Below, in pieces: positions 20,968 to 31,068 of a DNA stretch of 64,000 nt; positions within the stretch are counted from its first letter, which is position 1; each line of letters opens with the position of its first letter. The notes under the pieces are model-generated. The model had not been told where the DNA came from. It did no database searches and saw only the letters and a list, made by a program, of their open reading frames with translations. This stretch comes from Enterobacteriaceae bacterium RIT714 (lineage in GTDB: Bacteria > Pseudomonadota > Gammaproteobacteria > Enterobacterales > Enterobacteriaceae): contig WJYB01000015.1 in NCBI GenBank assembly GCA_009668015.1, forward strand, positions 21,916 to 85,915, in the 5' to 3' direction. The position numbers were made by a program, and so were the translations under genes.

Positions 20968-21291
20968 ATGAACGACAGTGAATTCCATCGCCTTGCCGAT
21001 ACCCTGTGGCAAACCATTGAAGAGCAGCTGGACGACTGGGATGGCGACAGCGACATTGATTGTGAAATCAACGGCGGCGTACTGACCTTAAGCTTTGAGA
21101 ACGGCAGCAAAATTATTATCAACCGTCAGGAACCGCTGCATCAGGTCTGGCTGGCAACCAAACAGGGTGGCTACCATTTCGATCTCAAAGGCGATGAGTG
21201 GATTTGCGATCGTAGCGGCGAAAAGTTCTGGGATCTGCTGGAACAGGCGGCAACGCAGCAGGCTGGCGAAGAAGTGAGCTTCCGGGATTAA
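20968..21291 (+). CDS. cyaY: Frataxin-like iron-sulfur cluster assembly protein CyaY
   Basis: 107-residue bacterial frataxin (E. coli 106) that binds iron and modulates the IscS desulfurase. Acidic first helix [20 protein letters not shown] with Asp/Glu ligands, then the beta sheet ([32 protein letters not shown]). AGGA lies 8-9 bases before the ATG. Convergent with cyaA. Confidence 0.97.
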   Translation: MNDSEFHRLADTLWQTIEEQLDDWDGDSDIDCEINGGVLTLSFENGSKIIINRQEPLHQVWLATKQGGYHFDLKGDEWICDRSGEKFWDLLEQAATQQAGEEVSFRD

Positions 21292-21293
21292 TG

Positions 21294-21325
21294 ACAAAAA
21301 AACCTCTCTTATGAGAGGTTTTTTG
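21294..21325. terminator. Bidirectional terminator between cyaY and cyaA
   Basis: Stem AACCTCTC-TTAT-GAGAGGTT (21301-21320) with an A run before and a T run after, so it can end transcripts from both strands. It begins just after the cyaY stop. Confidence 0.88.
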
Positions 21326-21331
21326 TTTCTG

Positions 21332-21370
21332 CTCCCTCTCCCGTCGGAGAAGGTCGGGGTGAGAGCATCA
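21332..21370. repeat. CCCTCTCCC intergenic repeat, copy 2
   Basis: CCCTCTCCC-GTC-GGAGAAGG, then TCGGGGTGAGAGCATC, lies between cyaY and cyaA. It is the fuller but imperfect relative of the palindrome at 13842-13862 and looks like a dispersed enterobacterial repeat. Confidence 0.55.
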
Positions 21371-21388
21371 GAGTGCACTCCCCCGCAC

Positions 21389-23932
21389 TCAGGAGAAATA
21401 TTGCTGCAACAGCGGCGTATTGGCATCCTGGTTGGCAGGCACCGCAGGAATAGCCTGGGTCCGGAACGGTATGACCTGCGCACGCCCGTCGACTTTCACA
21501 ATCTGATAAAACTGCGGCAAGTTGAAGTTGATAAAGCTCGAGCCGTAGGTGAAGCGATCGTGTGAGGACGAATAGAAGCGGCTCACGTCGCGCACCAGCT
21601 CCTCTTTGCTGCCTTCGCAGTGGTGATACACTTCGGCACGGTTGGTTTCATCCAGGATATAAATATTGAACCCGGCGTCATCCCCCACCTCTTCAAAGAA
21701 GAACTGAATAATGCCTTCGCTGGCAAAACCGTCCACCACTTGCGGCAGTTTGACGTGGTTGGTTTCAACCTGCACCGACAAGCCGTGCAGCTTGTTGTGA
21801 GAGATCGCACCGTAGAATTCAATGGCGTTTTCCAGCTTCTGTACTGAAACATTCAGACGCTCGAAGAACAACCCCCAGGTCTGGCCGGAGACGCGCAGCG
21901 CTTTGAAGCGGCCCGTTTCCTGACGCGTACTGGAAAGACGCAGTTCAATACATTCCGACACCAGTTGCTGCACGCGGGTACGAATCAGACCACGCAGATG
22001 CTGGCTGTAGCAGAACACTTCCACGCTATCCGGCGGCGCGGCATCCTGGTGCATTTTACCGAGAATGGTTTTCAGCGCTTCGATCATCGCCTGCTCGCCG
22101 TTGAAATGCAGGGTACGCACTTCGTTCCACGAGTTGCGATACAGCAGATCGACGCTGCCAATGAGGCAGTTTTGCTGCTCGCCAAAGCTAAAGACATCCA
22201 GCTTGCGGAAGTCAAAATGGACCACCTGATTGCGGAAAGCCGCCGTCGGGTCGTACTCCAGGTTGACAATAATCGCCAGATGACGAATTTCACACGGGCT
22301 GTAGAGCGCTTTCGGCGTTGGCGCAGGTAAGCGCAGCGGGAAGTGGTGCGACACATCGGCGACCATTTCCTGCAATTTGGCTAAATCGACCACGTCGTTG
22401 CCTTTGATAAACAGGCGAGTCCGTGAAGTCAGCAGGCCGTTAAACCAGGCCCAGGCCACCAGCTTATTGAGATACCGGTTATATTCCAGCGGCTGATGGC
22501 TGATGATCGAATCCATGTTTGGCGAACGGTTGTAAAGATACCAGCCCGTCCGGTTCGCGCGTCCTGGCGGAACGTAGATAAAGGTCAGGTTTGGCTCTGA
22601 CAGATCGGGGGAAATCTGCGGGTTAACCAGGGTCACTTTGCCCGGGAGCGCTTCGAAAGCCGCGTAAAGTTTACGGGTCAACACACCGATATCCTGCGGG
22701 CTGGCGGAAACGCTGAGGTTGTTGCGGCGAGCAAAGCGAATCAGGTTACGGTAGCTTTGCATCATGGCATCGAGCAATTCGTTGTGTGCTTCACGCACCT
22801 GATCGATTTTCCAGTTGGCGCGATTATCGAGCATGGATAAGCGTTCTTCGTCCCATCCCCACTCTTTGACTAACTGACTGACCACTTCACGACGCCAGCC
22901 GACACACGCACGTTCGCGGCTGAGTTTTTCACAGACTTTGAGATAGAAACATCGACGCACCAGATCGAGACGCGTGGTGTCATCAATGGCTTTCAGGTAT
23001 TCGGTGACGCGTTCCAGCATCATGCAGTAGGCATCAAGGCCAAAGGAGACAATCTCTCCGTCATGCAGACGCTGTTTAATGTCTTTTGCCAGCAGGCGTG
23101 GCGTGGGGTATTCCCAGGAGTACGCTTCAAGCAGCAGCGTTTTCAGCACCGCTTTATACGGTGAATCAATACTTTTGTAGAGCTGCCACAGACTTGCGCC
23201 GAAATATTCTTCAGCGGACAAGGAGCTTAAGCCACCCAAATCCAGCCATTCGTTTGGCGTCAGCACGCCCTGCGAATAGAGCGACATGACGTAGTCGTCG
23301 TAATGCTCTTCTTCTTCGCACGGCACCATATTCCACAAAATGCGTTTACCGGCCAGACGTACAGCGCTGCGATAAAATTCATCCAGCAGCAACATGTGCT
23401 GGGTTGAACCGCAGTCTTCACCGCCGAGGCTACCGCTTTCGTTATGGCGGAAACGGTTTTCGTCAATCAGGAAGAAGCTCACTTCCACACCGAGCGATGC
23501 TGCCCAGCTTTCCAGCAGGCTACATTTACGCTGCAGGAGCTGGCGTTCGTCGTTATCAAGCCATGACTGATGGCAGACCCAGATATCGAGATCAGAGGAA
23601 CAGCTTTGACCTACCGACGAGGTACTGCCCATCGAGTAAACGCCGGTAATCGGCAGTTCACCTTTCGGTGACACTTGCGGCGGCATACCACGGTGGAGTT
23701 CCAGCTCAGTCAGATAGTGCTGTTGGGTTTCGTCGGGCGTGAAGAGGCAAATGCCCTGGGGAACGTTACCATCGAGGTAACCCGGCATCAACGGATGGTG
23801 ATAATGCAATAACGTTGGCAGCAGACTGTAAACCTGTTGGAAAGCAGGTCCCATGGCAGCAAGCGCGCGATCCACGCGCAATTGATTTATGGCATCCAGT
23901 CTCTGTTTCAGAGTCTCAATATAGAGGTACAA
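21389..23932 (-). CDS. cyaA: Class I adenylate cyclase CyaA
   Basis: Makes cAMP from ATP; activated by phosphorylated IIA-Glc of the PTS. 847 residues (E. coli 848). N-terminal catalytic domain with the nucleotidyltransferase-like motif [17 protein letters not shown] (102-118); C-terminal half is the glucose-responsive regulatory part, ending [16 protein letters not shown] (here [14 protein letters not shown]). The start is TTG (TTG TAC CTC TAT), as in E. coli, with only a weak ribosome-binding site, which is a known way of keeping cyclase low. Divergent from hemC; a CRP site lies 140-155 bases upstream. Confidence 0.97.
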   Translation of the reverse strand: MYLYIETLKQRLDAINQLRVDRALAAMGPAFQQVYSLLPTLLHYHHPLMPGYLDGNVPQGICLFTPDETQQHYLTELELHRGMPPQVSPKGELPITGVYSMGSTSSVGQSCSSDLDIWVCHQSWLDNDERQLLQRKCSLLESWAASLGVEVSFFLIDENRFRHNESGSLGGEDCGSTQHMLLLDEFYRSAVRLAGKRILWNMVPCEEEEHYDDYVMSLYSQGVLTPNEWLDLGGLSSLSAEEYFGASLWQLYKSIDSPYKAVLKTLLLEAYSWEYPTPRLLAKDIKQRLHDGEIVSFGLDAYCMMLERVTEYLKAIDDTTRLDLVRRCFYLKVCEKLSRERACVGWRREVVSQLVKEWGWDEERLSMLDNRANWKIDQVREAHNELLDAMMQSYRNLIRFARRNNLSVSASPQDIGVLTRKLYAAFEALPGKVTLVNPQISPDLSEPNLTFIYVPPGRANRTGWYLYNRSPNMDSIISHQPLEYNRYLNKLVAWAWFNGLLTSRTRLFIKGNDVVDLAKLQEMVADVSHHFPLRLPAPTPKALYSPCEIRHLAIIVNLEYDPTAAFRNQVVHFDFRKLDVFSFGEQQNCLIGSVDLLYRNSWNEVRTLHFNGEQAMIEALKTILGKMHQDAAPPDSVEVFCYSQHLRGLIRTRVQQLVSECIELRLSSTRQETGRFKALRVSGQTWGLFFERLNVSVQKLENAIEFYGAISHNKLHGLSVQVETNHVKLPQVVDGFASEGIIQFFFEEVGDDAGFNIYILDETNRAEVYHHCEGSKEELVRDVSRFYSSSHDRFTYGSSFINFNLPQFYQIVKVDGRAQVIPFRTQAIPAVPANQDANTPLLQQYFS

Positions 23933-24071
23933 GACATATCGCCTGATGTTGCCGGACGTAGCAATCGTTCATAAGAGCGAATGATTACGAGCCCGCAGTA
24001 TTTCAAAAAAGAACCGTTACCTTTTTTCGCCCTTATCTTTTTGGTCGTACAGACGAAAAAATGGTCTAAAA

Positions 24072-24087
24072 CGTGATCAATTTAACA
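24072..24087. promoter_or_regulatory. CRP-cAMP binding site in the cyaA/hemC intergenic region
   Basis: CGTGA-N6-TAACA matches the CRP consensus TGTGA-N6-TCACA at 8 of 10 positions. It sits in a segment I recall as nearly identical to the E. coli cyaA P2 promoter, where CRP represses cyaA. The remainder of the 347-base gap (23933-24279) carries the divergent promoters; I see no further gene in it. Confidence 0.7.
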
Positions 24088-24279
24088 CCTTGCTGATTGA
24101 CCGTAAAGAAAGATGCGCTACATACAAGTGTAGCACCGTTCTGCACGTGTAAATTCCTTAATACGGTTGCGGATGACCTGAGCACCGCCTTGTCCCTCAC
24201 CCCTTCATCGACCGTAAAACTGACATCCCAGAGTCAACAATGTTAGGATGGTCAACGGACGATAATGACGGTAACAAGC

Positions 24280-25221
24280 ATGTTAGACAATGTTTTGAGA
24301 ATTGCCACACGCCAAAGCCCTCTTGCGCTCTGGCAGGCACAATATGTTAAGCAGCGCCTCGAAGCCTGCCATTCGGGCTTACGTGTCGAACTGGTGCCCA
24401 TGGTGACGCGCGGCGATGTGATCCTTGATACGCCGCTGGCGAAAGTGGGCGGTAAAGGTCTGTTTGTAAAAGAGCTGGAAGTCGCACTGCTTGAAAACCG
24501 CGCCGATATCGCCGTCCATTCCATGAAAGATGTGCCGGTCGAATTCCCTGAAGGATTAGGCCTGGTCACCATTTGCGAGCGCGAAGATCCGCGTGACGCC
24601 TTCGTCTCAAATCGTTACGACTCGCTGGATGATTTACCTCACGGCAGCGTGGTTGGCACGTCAAGTTTACGCCGCCAGTGTCAGCTGGCGGAACGGCGTC
24701 CGGATCTGGTGATCCGCTCTCTTCGCGGCAACGTTGGAACGCGCCTCGGCAAGCTTGATAACGGTGATTACGATGCCATTATTCTGGCAGTCGCTGGCCT
24801 GAAGCGCCTGGGGCTGGAATCACGCGTGCGCGTTGCCCTTCCGCCAGAGCTGTCTCTGCCCGCAGTGGGTCAGGGCGCGGTCGGGATTGAGTGCCGTCTT
24901 GATGACGAACGTACCCGTCACCTGCTCGCCCCGCTTAATCACGATGAGACCGCTGTCCGCGTCAAAGCCGAACGTGCAATGAATACTCGTCTCGAAGGTG
25001 GCTGCCAGGTGCCGATTGGCAGCTATGCTGAATTGAGTGACGGTGAACTGTGGCTGCGTGCGCTGGTTGGCGCGCCGGATGGTTCACAGATGGTCCGCGG
25101 TGAACGTCGCGGCCCGGCGCAAGATGCAGAAATGCTTGGCGTATCACTTGCGGAAGAGCTACTTGATAACGGCGCGCGCGAGATCCTGGCCGATGTCTAT
25201 AACGGAGAACCCCCAGCATGA
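24280..25221 (+). CDS. hemC: Porphobilinogen deaminase HemC
   Basis: Hydroxymethylbilane synthase: polymerises four porphobilinogens in heme and siroheme synthesis. 313 residues from [19 protein letters not shown], as in E. coli; an in-frame ATG 15 bases upstream (24265) would add MTVTS and cannot be excluded. Dipyrromethane-cofactor Cys in [10 protein letters not shown] (Cys242), substrate Arg/Lys loop SSLRRQCQL, and catalytic Asp region [10 protein letters not shown]. First gene of hemCDXY; its stop overlaps the hemD start (ATGA). Confidence 0.96.
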   Translation: MLDNVLRIATRQSPLALWQAQYVKQRLEACHSGLRVELVPMVTRGDVILDTPLAKVGGKGLFVKELEVALLENRADIAVHSMKDVPVEFPEGLGLVTICEREDPRDAFVSNRYDSLDDLPHGSVVGTSSLRRQCQLAERRPDLVIRSLRGNVGTRLGKLDNGDYDAIILAVAGLKRLGLESRVRVALPPELSLPAVGQGAVGIECRLDDERTRHLLAPLNHDETAVRVKAERAMNTRLEGGCQVPIGSYAELSDGELWLRALVGAPDGSQMVRGERRGPAQDAEMLGVSLAEELLDNGAREILADVYNGEPPA

Positions 25222-25958
25222 GTATTCTCGTCACCCGCCCTTCTCCCGCAGGAGAGCAGTTAGTGAGCCGTCTGCGCGCACTGGGGCAGGTGGCATGGAG
25301 CTTTCCGCTGATCGAATTTTCTCCGGGCCGGGAGTTATCCATGCTCTCCGGCCATCTTGATGCCCTGAACGCCAGCGATCTTGTGTTCGTCTTATCACAA
25401 CATGCGGTCGAATTCGCCCACGCCCAATTGCAACAAGAGAAGAAGAGCTGGCCGACCGCGCCACGCTATTTCGCGATTGGTCGCACCACTGCGCTGGCCC
25501 TGCACGCCGTCAGCGGAATAGATATTCAGTATCCGTTAGATCGGGAAATCAGCGAAGTCTTGCTACAATTACCTGAATTACAATCTGTTGCGGGAAAGCG
25601 CGCGTTGATACTGCGCGGTAACGGTGGCCGTGAATTACTGGGTGAAACCCTGAGTGCCCGTGGCGCTGACGTCACCTTCTGCGAATGCTATCAGCGCTGT
25701 GCAAAGTATTATGACGGTGCGCAAGAAGCGATGCGCTGGCATACGCGCGGTGTCGATACGCTGGTGATCACCAGCGGCGAAATGCTGCATCAGCTCTGGT
25801 CGCTGATTCCACAATGGTATCGTGAAAACTGGTTACTCCGCTGTCGGCTACTGGTCGTCAGTGAGCGTCTGGCGAACCTCGCCCGGGAACTGGGCTGGCA
25901 AGATATTCGGATCGCTGATAACGCCGACAACGATGCGCTGCTGCGCGCATTACAATAA
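25218..25958 (+). CDS. hemD: Uroporphyrinogen-III synthase HemD
   Basis: Closes and isomerises hydroxymethylbilane to uroporphyrinogen III. 246 residues (E. coli 246), N-terminus [19 protein letters not shown]; the conserved tract [16 protein letters not shown] lies mid-protein and [12 protein letters not shown] in the second domain. Four-base overlap with hemC indicates translational coupling. Confidence 0.96.
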   Translation: MSILVTRPSPAGEQLVSRLRALGQVAWSFPLIEFSPGRELSMLSGHLDALNASDLVFVLSQHAVEFAHAQLQQEKKSWPTAPRYFAIGRTTALALHAVSGIDIQYPLDREISEVLLQLPELQSVAGKRALILRGNGGRELLGETLSARGADVTFCECYQRCAKYYDGAQEAMRWHTRGVDTLVITSGEMLHQLWSLIPQWYRENWLLRCRLLVVSERLANLARELGWQDIRIADNADNDALLRALQ

Positions 25959-25979
25959 CTCTCATAATGGGAAGCCATA

Positions 25980-27167
25980 ATGACGGAACAAGAAAAATCC
26001 TCCGCCGTGGTTGAAGAGACCAGGGAGACTGTGGAGATCACGCCACAGCCAGAGAAGACAGAAAAGACAGTTGAGAAAAAAAACGGCAGCAATAAAACCA
26101 GCCTGACGCTCAGCGCTGTCGCTATCGCCATTGCTCTGGCTGCCGGTATCGGTCTGTATGGCGTAGTGAAAAAACAGGCGACCACCCAGTCGGAAACCAG
26201 CGATGCGCTGGTAAATCAGATCACCGCGCTGCAAAAAGCGCAGGAGACGCAGAAAACCGAGCTGGAAAATATCATTAAGCAGCAGTCATCCCAGCTTGCC
26301 GAGGCCAATACCCGGCGAGAAGAGCTGGCGAAACAGCTTGGTGAAGTCCAGCAAAAAGTCGCGACCATTTCCGGCACTGACGCCAAAACCTGGCTGCTGT
26401 CACAGGCTGATTTCCTGGTCAAACTGGCAGGACGTAAGCTGTGGAGCGATCAGGATGTCACAACGGCCGCGGCACTGTTAAAAAGCGCCGATGCCAGCCT
26501 GGCCGACATGAACGACCCGAGCTTAATCACCGCTCGTCGCGCCATTACCGAAGATATTGCCAGCCTGGGCGCCGTTTCTCAGGTGGATTATGACGGCATC
26601 ATCCTTAGGGTAAATCAGCTTTCGAATCAAATTGATAATCTGCGGCTTGCGGATAATAACGACGATGATTCCCCGATGGATTCTGACGGGACTGAACTGT
26701 CGAGTTCCCTGAGCGAGTGGCGCATCAACCTGCAGAAAAGCTGGCAGAACTTTATGGACAGCTTTATCACCGTTCGCCGTCGTGACGAAACGGCCGTCCC
26801 GCTGCTGGCCCCGAATCAGGATGTTTATCTGCGTGAAAACATTCGTTCCCGCCTGCTGGTTGCCGCACAGGCCGTCCCGCGTCATCAGGAAGAGACGTAC
26901 AAACAGGCGCTGGATAATGTCTCGACCTGGGTACGCGCGTATTACGATACCAGCGATGCCACGACAACCGCGTTCCTGGACGATGTGGACAAACTCAGTC
27001 AGCAAAATATCACCATGAATGTCCCGGACAAACTGGAAAGCCAGCCGATTCTGGAAAAGCTGATGCAAACCCGCGTGCGTAACCTGCTGGCACAGCCGGG
27101 CGTGGCAGCGGAGCCGAATGCCGCAGCGCCTGCGCCAGCCCCTGAAAGCGCACCTCAAGGAGAGTAA
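25980..27167 (+). CDS. hemX: HemX membrane protein
   Basis: 395-residue bitopic inner-membrane protein (E. coli 393). Basic/acidic N-terminal tail of about 40 residues, one transmembrane helix at about 41-63 ([19 protein letters not shown]), a coiled coil at about 70-125 ([17 protein letters not shown]), then a periplasmic domain and a Pro/Ala-rich tail. Once annotated as uroporphyrinogen III methyltransferase, but it lacks that domain; its role is not settled. In the hem operon, 2 bases before hemY. Confidence 0.93.
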   Translation: MTEQEKSSAVVEETRETVEITPQPEKTEKTVEKKNGSNKTSLTLSAVAIAIALAAGIGLYGVVKKQATTQSETSDALVNQITALQKAQETQKTELENIIKQQSSQLAEANTRREELAKQLGEVQQKVATISGTDAKTWLLSQADFLVKLAGRKLWSDQDVTTAAALLKSADASLADMNDPSLITARRAITEDIASLGAVSQVDYDGIILRVNQLSNQIDNLRLADNNDDDSPMDSDGTELSSSLSEWRINLQKSWQNFMDSFITVRRRDETAVPLLAPNQDVYLRENIRSRLLVAAQAVPRHQEETYKQALDNVSTWVRAYYDTSDATTTAFLDDVDKLSQQNITMNVPDKLESQPILEKLMQTRVRNLLAQPGVAAEPNAAAPAPAPESAPQGE

Positions 27168-27169
27168 TC

Positions 27170-28366
27170 ATGTTAAAAGTCTTATTACTCTTCTTATTGT
27201 TGATCGCCGGGATCGTCCTGGGGCCAATGCTGGCCGGACATCAGGGCTATGTCCTGATCCAGACCGATAACTACAACGTCGAAACCAGCGTCACCGGTCT
27301 GGTGATCATTTTGATCCTCACCATGGTGGTGTTGTTTGTGATCGAATGGATCCTGCGCCGTATTTTCCGTACCGGCGCGCACACCCGTGGTTGGTTCGTT
27401 GGCCGCAAACGTCGTCGCGCACGCAAACAAACCGAACAGGCGCTGCTCAAGCTGGCCGAAGGCGATTATCAGCAGGTTGAAAAACTGATGTCGAAAAACG
27501 CCGATCATGCAGAGCAGCCCGTCGTGAACTATCTGTTGGCAGCAGAAGCCGCACAACAGCGCGGCGATGAAGTGCGTGCAAATCAGCATCTGGAGCGCGC
27601 TTCTGAGCTGGCCTCAAACGATCAGATTCCGGTTGAGATCACCCGCGTTCGTTTGCAGCTGGCGCGTAATGAGAATCACGCCGCGCGTCACGGAGTCGAC
27701 CGTCTGTTGGAGATCACACCACGCCATCCGGAAGTGCTGCGCCTTGCCGAACAGGCCTATATTCGCACCGGTGCCTGGGGTTCATTGCTGGATATCATTC
27801 CTTCAATGGCGAAAGCTGAGGTCGGCGATGATGACCACCGTGATGCATTGCAGCGTCAGGCGTGGATTGGCCTGATGGATCAGGCTCGCGCCGATCTGGG
27901 TAGCGACGGTCTGAAGACCTGGTGGAAAAATCAGAGCCGTAAAACGCGTCAGCAAGTTCCATTGCAGGTGGCAATGGCAGAGCATCTTATCGAATGTGAC
28001 GATCATGACACCGCGCAGGAGATTATTCTCGATGGCCTGAAGCGCCAGTATGACGATCGGCTGGTAATGGTGATCCCGCGTCTCAGAACTAACAATCCTG
28101 AGCAGATGGAAAAAATGCTCCGCCAGCAGATTAAAACGGTCGGCGATCGCCCACTGCTGTGGAGTACGTTAGGTCAGTCGCTGATGAAACACGGCGAATG
28201 GCAAGAGGCGAGTCTTGCCTTCCGCGCAGCGCTGAAACAGCGTCCGGACGCGTTTGACTACGCCTGGCTTGCGGATACGCTGGATAAACAGCATAAGCCG
28301 GAAGAAGCCGCCGCCATGCGTCGTGATGGCTTGCTGTTAACGTTGCAGAACAACGGTAGTCAGTAA
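27170..28366 (+). CDS. hemY: HemY, TPR-containing inner-membrane protein
   Basis: 398 residues, as in E. coli. Two N-terminal helices (about 1-22 and 42-64) followed by a cytoplasmic TPR array (for example RANQHLERASELASNDQIP, HPEVLRLAEQAYIRTGAW, WSTLGQSLMKHGEWQEASL). It is the gammaproteobacterial HemY linked to heme synthesis by operon position, not the protoporphyrinogen oxidase of the same name. It begins 2 bases after the hemX stop; last gene of hemCDXY. Confidence 0.95.
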   Translation: MLKVLLLFLLLIAGIVLGPMLAGHQGYVLIQTDNYNVETSVTGLVIILILTMVVLFVIEWILRRIFRTGAHTRGWFVGRKRRRARKQTEQALLKLAEGDYQQVEKLMSKNADHAEQPVVNYLLAAEAAQQRGDEVRANQHLERASELASNDQIPVEITRVRLQLARNENHAARHGVDRLLEITPRHPEVLRLAEQAYIRTGAWGSLLDIIPSMAKAEVGDDDHRDALQRQAWIGLMDQARADLGSDGLKTWWKNQSRKTRQQVPLQVAMAEHLIECDDHDTAQEIILDGLKRQYDDRLVMVIPRLRTNNPEQMEKMLRQQIKTVGDRPLLWSTLGQSLMKHGEWQEASLAFRAALKQRPDAFDYAWLADTLDKQHKPEEAAAMRRDGLLLTLQNNGSQ

Positions 28367-28389
28367 CGGCGAAGAGCCGTTGAGAATCA

Positions 28390-28412
28390 GGAGGCCTCTG
28401 GCCTCCTTTTTT
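28390..28412 (+). terminator. Terminator of the hemCDXY operon
   Basis: Stem GGAGGCC-TCT-GGCCTCC (28390-28406) followed by six T, 24 bases after the hemY stop. Confidence 0.9.
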
Positions 28413-28438
28413 ATTGCCGAAACCTGAGCGTCACCCAT

Positions 28439-28640
28439 AAAAAAACGCCTGCTAAAAAGCAGGCGTTAAACAGATCTATTCGACAACATATATTGGTGCT
28501 TCACTCAACGTTGTGTCCATGGTGTTTGATGAGGCCGAAGCGACATCTGTCAGTGGACGATAAGCACCGTAAACGGCTCTGCGTCATTCCTGGGTTTATG
28601 AGGCCCTGAGGCGAACATAAGAGATGGAATGAGCATCTAC
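28439..28640 (-). ncRNA. glmZ: Small RNA GlmZ
   Basis: About 202-nt Hfq-binding sRNA that activates glmS translation when glucosamine-6-phosphate is short; processed by RNase E with RapZ. Recognised by its 5' end GTAGATGCTCATTCCATCTC, the conserved interior GACGCAGAGCCGTTTACGG and ATGGACACAACGTTGAGTG, and its terminator stem AACGCCTGCT/AGCAGGCGTT (28444-28467) followed by seven T on the minus strand. Convergent with hemY as in E. coli. Ends are set by homology to the remembered E. coli RNA (207 nt), so they may be off by a few bases. Confidence 0.93.
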
Positions 28641-28652
28641 ACGTATATTATT

Positions 28653-28667
28653 GCACGTAACGTGCCA
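28653..28667 (-). promoter_or_regulatory. Sigma54-type -24/-12 promoter of glmZ
   Basis: TGGCAC and TGC, with GG and GC spaced by 10 bases, begin 13 bases upstream of the GlmZ 5' end. This fits the RpoN promoter described for glmZ, which overlaps a sigma70 promoter in many Enterobacteriaceae. AT-rich AATAAT between it and the RNA start could serve as the overlapping sigma70 -10. Confidence 0.75.
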
Positions 28668-28773
28668 ACGTTGCATCCAGAAGTTTTACATTGTGCAACA
28701 TTTTAAGATTAAAGGAGTTTTTCATTCGACAGCGTTATTCGGGCGCGATAGCTCAATGAGAGCGGAGAATAAG

Positions 28774-28886
28774 TGTCTCCTGAGAGCGACAGGATTATCT
28801 CTTTCAAGAAAAGTATATTTAAATCAGATGGTTATTTGTCTCTGAATCGCGACAAATGGTGATAGCGTTGTCGGGAAATGACAACA
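28774..28886. promoter_or_regulatory. Three GlrR-type upstream activator sites of glmZ
   Basis: Two exact TGTC-N10-GACA dyads at 28774-28791 and 28837-28854, plus a third with one mismatch (TGTC-N10-AACA) at 28869-28886. This is the recognition pattern of the two-component activator GlrR (with kinase GlrK), which drives sigma54-dependent glmY and glmZ. They lie about 135-245 bases upstream of the RNA start, as expected for an enhancer. I see no gene in 28641-28908. Confidence 0.75.
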
Positions 28887-28908
28887 GCATGCAGGAATGA
28901 CAGAAAAC

Positions 28909-28932
28909 AAAAAACCCCGCCGAAGCGGGGTT
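28909..28932 (-). terminator. Terminator of the argX-hisR-leuT-proM tRNA operon
   Basis: Stem AACCCCGC-TTCG-GCGGGGTT on the minus strand followed by a T run, starting 7 bases past the CCA end of proM. Confidence 0.9.
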
Positions 28933-28938
28933 CAAAAT

Positions 28939-29015
28939 TGGTCGGCGAGAGAGGATTCGAACCTCCGACCCACTGGTCCCAAACCAGTTGCGCTACCAAG
29001 CTGCGCTACTCGCCG
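28939..29015 (-). tRNA. proM: tRNA-Pro (anticodon TGG)
   Basis: 77-nt cloverleaf from CGGCGAGTAGCGCAGC to the encoded CCA; the anticodon loop TTTGGGA carries TGG; T-arm GGTTCGAATCC. Fourth and last gene of the tRNA operon, matching E. coli proM in order and sequence. Confidence 0.97.
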
Positions 29016-29057
29016 ATATACTGCTTTTTTGAATTTTTAGTTCAATACTTTAAGTCG

Positions 29058-29144
29058 TGGTGCGAGGGGGGGGACTTGAACCCCCACGTCCGTTAAGACA
29101 CTAACACCTGAAGCTAGCGCGTCTACCAATTCCGCCACCGTCGC
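29058..29144 (-). tRNA. leuT: tRNA-Leu (anticodon CAG)
   Basis: 87-nt class II tRNA from GCGACGGTGGCGGAATTGG to CCA, with a long variable arm (TGTCTTAACGGACGT) and anticodon CAG in GCTTCAGGTG. Third gene of the operon, in the place of E. coli leuT. Confidence 0.97.
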
Positions 29145-29164
29145 ATGTCACAACTTATCAATAA

Positions 29165-29241
29165 TGGGGTGGCTAATGGGATTCGAACCCACGACAACTG
29201 GAATCACAATCCAGGGCTCTACCAACTGAGCTATAGCCACC
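29165..29241 (-). tRNA. hisR: tRNA-His (anticodon GTG)
   Basis: 77 nt including the extra 5' G (G-1) typical of tRNA-His: GGTGGCTATAGCTCAG to the encoded CCA, anticodon GTG in GATTGTGATT. Second gene of the operon, as E. coli hisR. Confidence 0.97.
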
Positions 29242-29308
29242 ACTACTTTATTCTTTCACGCGGTTCTGAAACTTCCAGACCACCGCAGCTCTAGCGCCGG
29301 GAAAATAT

Positions 29309-29385
<77 letters not shown>

Positions 29386-29406
29386 TTAGCGCCGTTGCGG
29401 GGCTGG

Positions 29407-29435
29407 ATATTACGGAGGTCTCGGTCTGCTGTCTA
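29407..29435 (-). promoter_or_regulatory. Promoter of the tRNA operon
   Basis: Minus strand -35 TAGACA (29435-29430), 17-base spacer, -10 TAATAT (29412-29407), followed by a GC-rich discriminator (CCAGCCCCGC), the type seen at stringently controlled stable RNA promoters. Confidence 0.75.
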
Positions 29436-29490
29436 GTGCTTTTTTAAAATAAATGCGCGTTTGGTTATGCTTTGCGCATTTTGTCGCTTA

Positions 29491-30873
29491 TTACTCCACT
29501 TTTTGGCTTACAGCATGACGGCTGAGACCAAAAATCTTATATCCGACCGAGACTGCAGCCATGAAGATAATCCCGACAAACAGCGACATGCGGGTGTCCT
29601 CATTGAAGTACATCCCGATCAAAACACAGATCAGAAATGCCATCGTTAAATAGTTCGCCCACGGGAACATAATCGAACGGAACGGATGGCTGGCTATCGC
29701 CTTCTGGTGCGCCTTGCGAAAACGCAGCTGGCTAATCAGGATCACAAACCACGGCACCATACCCGGCAGCACGCTGGCGCTGTAGACATAGACGAATACG
29801 CGCTGCGGATTCGGGATGATGTAGTTCAGGCACGAGCCAATCAGCAGAATGGCAATGGAGACCGCTACGCCCGCGACAGGCACACCCGCACGGGAGACTT
29901 TGCCCATTGTCGCCGGAAGCTGACGGTTTTTCGCCAGCGCATAGAGCATACGCCCACAGCTGTACATACCGCTGTTACAGCCGGAGAGCGCCGCCGTCAG
30001 GACCACAAAGTTAATGATACCGGCCGCCGCCGTGATACCGATTTTCGCGAAGGTCAGTACGAATGGACTGCCGGTGGTGCCAATCTGGTTCCACGGGAAA
30101 ATGGTGACGATAACGAAAATCGCGCCGACGTAGAAAATCAGGATGCGCCACAGCACTTTGCCGACAGCGCTGCGCAATGTGACCTGCGGATTTTTGGCTT
30201 CACCTGCGGTGATACCGATCAGTTCCACGCCCTGATAGGATGCCACCACGATACACAGCGCCGTCAGAAAGCCCTTCCAGCCGCCAGCAAAGAAACCGCC
30301 ATGGTCAGTCAGATTGCCAAAACCAATCGCCTGCCCGCCATTCCCAAAGCCAAAGAAGATCACTCCCAGGCCAACGACAATCATCACGATAATGGTGGTG
30401 ACTTTGATCATCGCAAACCAGAACTCGATTTCGCCGTACAGACGCACGGCAGCAAGATTCGCGAGCGCCACAAGCCCCACGGCAATCAGCGCGGGTATCC
30501 ATTGTGCCATTTCCGGGAACCAGAACTGGACATAGACACCTATCGCGGTGATCTCCGATATCCCCACCGCCATCCACATAAACCAGTAAGACCAGGCCGT
30601 GAGATAGCCAAAAAACGGGCTCATGTATTTGTGCGCGTAAACGGCGAACGAACCGGCAACCGGCTCGAGGAACAACATTTCGCCCATCGAGCGCATGATG
30701 AAGAAAACGAACAGCCCGGCGACAATGTAAGCCAGTAAGACGGACGGACCAGCCCATTTCAGCGTGCTGGCGGAGCCCATAAACAGGCCGACGCCGATTG
30801 TGCCGCCAAGGGCGATTAATTCTATATGTCGAGCCTCCAGCCCACGCTGAAGCTCAGGTTTTTTCTCTGCCAT
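29491..30873 (-). CDS. yifK: Amino acid permease YifK (threonine/serine transporter)
   Basis: APC-superfamily, amino acid transporter family permease, 460 residues with about 12 transmembrane helices. N-terminus [20 protein letters not shown], followed by the family signature [16 protein letters not shown]; helix 6 region [16 protein letters not shown]. coli YifK has been reported as a threonine and serine importer (ThrP). Stands alone between the tRNA operon and the end of the ECA operon; no terminator stem is obvious in the 105 bases between its stop and argX. The 195-base upstream gap (30874-31068) shows no gene. Confidence 0.94.
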   Translation of the reverse strand: MAEKKPELQRGLEARHIELIALGGTIGVGLFMGSASTLKWAGPSVLLAYIVAGLFVFFIMRSMGEMLFLEPVAGSFAVYAHKYMSPFFGYLTAWSYWFMWMAVGISEITAIGVYVQFWFPEMAQWIPALIAVGLVALANLAAVRLYGEIEFWFAMIKVTTIIVMIVVGLGVIFFGFGNGGQAIGFGNLTDHGGFFAGGWKGFLTALCIVVASYQGVELIGITAGEAKNPQVTLRSAVGKVLWRILIFYVGAIFVIVTIFPWNQIGTTGSPFVLTFAKIGITAAAGIINFVVLTAALSGCNSGMYSCGRMLYALAKNRQLPATMGKVSRAGVPVAGVAVSIAILLIGSCLNYIIPNPQRVFVYVYSASVLPGMVPWFVILISQLRFRKAHQKAIASHPFRSIMFPWANYLTMAFLICVLIGMYFNEDTRMSLFVGIIFMAAVSVGYKIFGLSRHAVSQKVE

Positions 30874-31068
30874 AAATCCTCGGTTGTGTTTGCTGTTGTC
30901 CCGGCTTTTGCCGGTTATTATTTTTGGGTACTGAAATACGGGGAGGAATGGTTTCTTAAATTCTACGAAATGGCAAACGATGCGTTAAAAAAATGAATGT
31001 ATTGCACACAAACGCAGCAGTTTTGCAGGGGAGTTGCAGCGCGAATAGCATATCGCGCTACATTTTGG

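Noticed and set aside
28651..28845. 64-codon plus-strand frame upstream of glmZ
   Set aside because: It overlaps the glmZ promoter and GlrR-type sites, has no ribosome-binding site and no similarity I recognise.
29686..30738. 350-codon plus-strand open frame opposite yifK
   Set aside because: It mirrors the yifK frame; its product is a low-complexity His/Arg/Asp-rich chain with no membrane or domain signal, while yifK is unmistakable.
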